Positions 6,024 through 6,890 of a DNA stretch of 6,890 nt are shown one piece after another. The notes beneath the pieces were generated by a model. The model was not told the origin of the DNA. It was given only the letters and a program-made list of their open reading frames with translations, and made no database searches. Within the stretch, counting starts at the first letter, position 1; the number at the start of each line of letters is the position of its first letter. The translations under genes and the position numbers were made by a program. This stretch comes from Erythrobacter sp. (GTDB lineage: Bacteria; Pseudomonadota; Alphaproteobacteria; Sphingomonadales; Sphingomonadaceae). The stretch lies in contig DMWU01000190.1 in the NCBI GenBank assembly GCA_003483125.1, forward strand, positions 1 through 6,890, given 5' to 3'.

Positions 6024-6890
6024 CAACTGTTACCCACCACGAAACAAGCGGCGGCCATCAACGCCCCGGCCCAACGGTTTGAGCGGAAACGATCGAGCGC
6101 ATTATCTGAATTCTCTCTCTCGAGCGTTGCAAACTGCCACAGCAGATGCATCGCCACCGGCGCGAGCGCCAGCAACGCAATCGCGTCCGGACGATAGAGC
6201 CAGAATCCTAGCGCCCACAGCAGGATCGCCCCCAGATAGAAGGCGCCCACGCCCCATTGCACCTTGCTTCCCAACCTCAGTGCGGATGAGCGAATACCGA
6301 CCAGTGCGTCATCCTCTTTATCTTGAAGGGCGTAGATCGTGTCATATCCCATGACCCACAGCACCGAACCAGCATAGAGTGCAGCGAGCACATCCCAATT
6401 ATCCAGCCGTAGCGCGATCCAGCCAACGGGAAGGCCCCACGTAAAGACCAGGCCCAGCCATGCCTGCGGCCACCATATAATTCGCTTCATGAAGGGATAG
6501 GCGGCCACAAGCGCCAGGCTGGCAAGTGCAACCAATTGCGCTTCAAATCTTAATTGCAGAAGGACGACGAGGCCAATCAGGCAAAGAGCCAACAGCCAGC
6601 CCCAGGCAACAGTCTTGCTGATTCTTCCGCTGGCAAGAGGCCTCACGGCGGTTCGTTCAACCTTCTTATCCAGGTCGGCATCGACGATGTCGTTGTAAAC
6701 GCAGCCTGCGCCGCGCATGGCAATTGCACCCAGCAGCAGCCATCCAATCAGTGCGAATTGCGCCCCCGCACCCGCCAGCCACACGCCCCAGGCGCATGGC
6801 CAGAATAATAACCACCAGCCAATCGGCCGCTCGAAACGCGCGAGTGGCGCAAGGACACGCGGAACTTGCGGCCGGGGGGCGACACACGCC
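6023..6890 (-). CDS. ubiA: 4-hydroxybenzoate polyprenyltransferase UbiA (5' partial)
   Basis: Integral membrane prenyltransferase that attaches the polyprenyl tail to 4-hydroxybenzoate in ubiquinone biosynthesis. The frame is open to the window edge, showing 288 residues against roughly 290-310 for the family, so only the extreme N-terminus is missing; the GTG at 6784 is internal. The upstream segment contains the typical RFERPIGWWLLFWPCAWG element (about bases 6787-6840). First Asp-rich motif NDIVDADLD lies at 6668-6694; the second, YDTIYALQDKEDD, around 6308-6346. These bind the Mg-diphosphate of the prenyl donor. About eight or nine hydrophobic segments alternate with basic loops. The short C-terminal tail ends VVGNS, and its TGA shares one base with the SRAP start. 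The DKEDD pattern and the GWWLL element favour UbiA over other members of the family such as heme-O or menaquinone prenyltransferases. Confidence 0.95.
   Translation of the reverse strand, partial: ACVAPRPQVPRVLAPLARFERPIGWWLLFWPCAWGVWLAGAGAQFALIGWLLLGAIAMRGAGCVYNDIVDADLDKKVERTAVRPLASGRISKTVAWGWLLALCLIGLVVLLQLRFEAQLVALASLALVAAYPFMKRIIWWPQAWLGLVFTWGLPVGWIALRLDNWDVLAALYAGSVLWVMGYDTIYALQDKEDDALVGIRSSALRLGSKVQWGVGAFYLGAILLWALGFWLYRPDAIALLALAPVAMHLLWQFATLERENSDNALDRFRSNRWAGALMAAACFVVGNS

Noticed and set aside
6024..6026. TTG as the start of the SRAP gene
   Set aside because: It would place the catalytic cysteine at position 3; the next codon is ATG and gives the required Met-Cys N-terminus.
6782..6784. 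GTG as the true start of ubiA
   Set aside because: The frame continues upstream with the conserved ERPIGWWLLFWPC segment, which belongs to UbiA.

Overview
The window reads as chromosomal DNA of an alphaproteobacterium, most likely order Sphingomonadales (an Erythrobacter/Sphingomonas-type organism). This rests on my recognition of the protein styles (the DinG-like helicase, the UbiA with a GWWLLFWPC-type N-terminus, the secreted amidohydrolase) and on the moderately high GC. No database search was possible. The region is gene-dense. I see no mobile element, tRNA, rRNA or CRISPR array.

Layout from left to right: (1) a DinG/XPD-type iron-sulphur ATP-dependent DNA helicase on +, open from base 1 and so missing its N-terminus; (2) one base later on +, a SixA-type histidine phosphatase; (3) convergent to it on -, soxR, encoding a MerR-family [2Fe-2S] redox sensor with all four cluster cysteines; (4) an AT-rich divergent intergenic region carrying a sox box inside a promoter with the 19-bp spacer typical of SoxR control; (5) on +, a small VOC (glyoxalase/bleomycin-resistance fold) protein driven by that promoter, possibly followed by an overlapping 47-codon small ORF; (6) on +, a signal-peptide-bearing amidohydrolase of the Xaa-Pro dipeptidase/imidazolonepropionase-like type; (7) on -, convergent to it, an SRAP (YedK/HMCES-like) abasic-site protein; (8) on -, directly upstream of SRAP and overlapping it by one base (TGATG), ubiA for ubiquinone biosynthesis, whose 5' end lies beyond the window.

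The part that works as a recognisable circuit is SoxR and its divergent VOC gene. A redox-cycling signal should oxidise the SoxR cluster, which untwists the 19-bp-spacer promoter and turns on the VOC gene. This is the non-enteric arrangement, in which SoxR controls a neighbouring effector gene and no SoxS is visible. The other genes are mainly housekeeping: two deal with DNA damage (helicase, SRAP) and one with respiratory quinone synthesis. I found no wholly new system. The most promising leads are the SoxR-VOC unit with its possible coupled small ORF, and the altered active-site surroundings of the SRAP protein.
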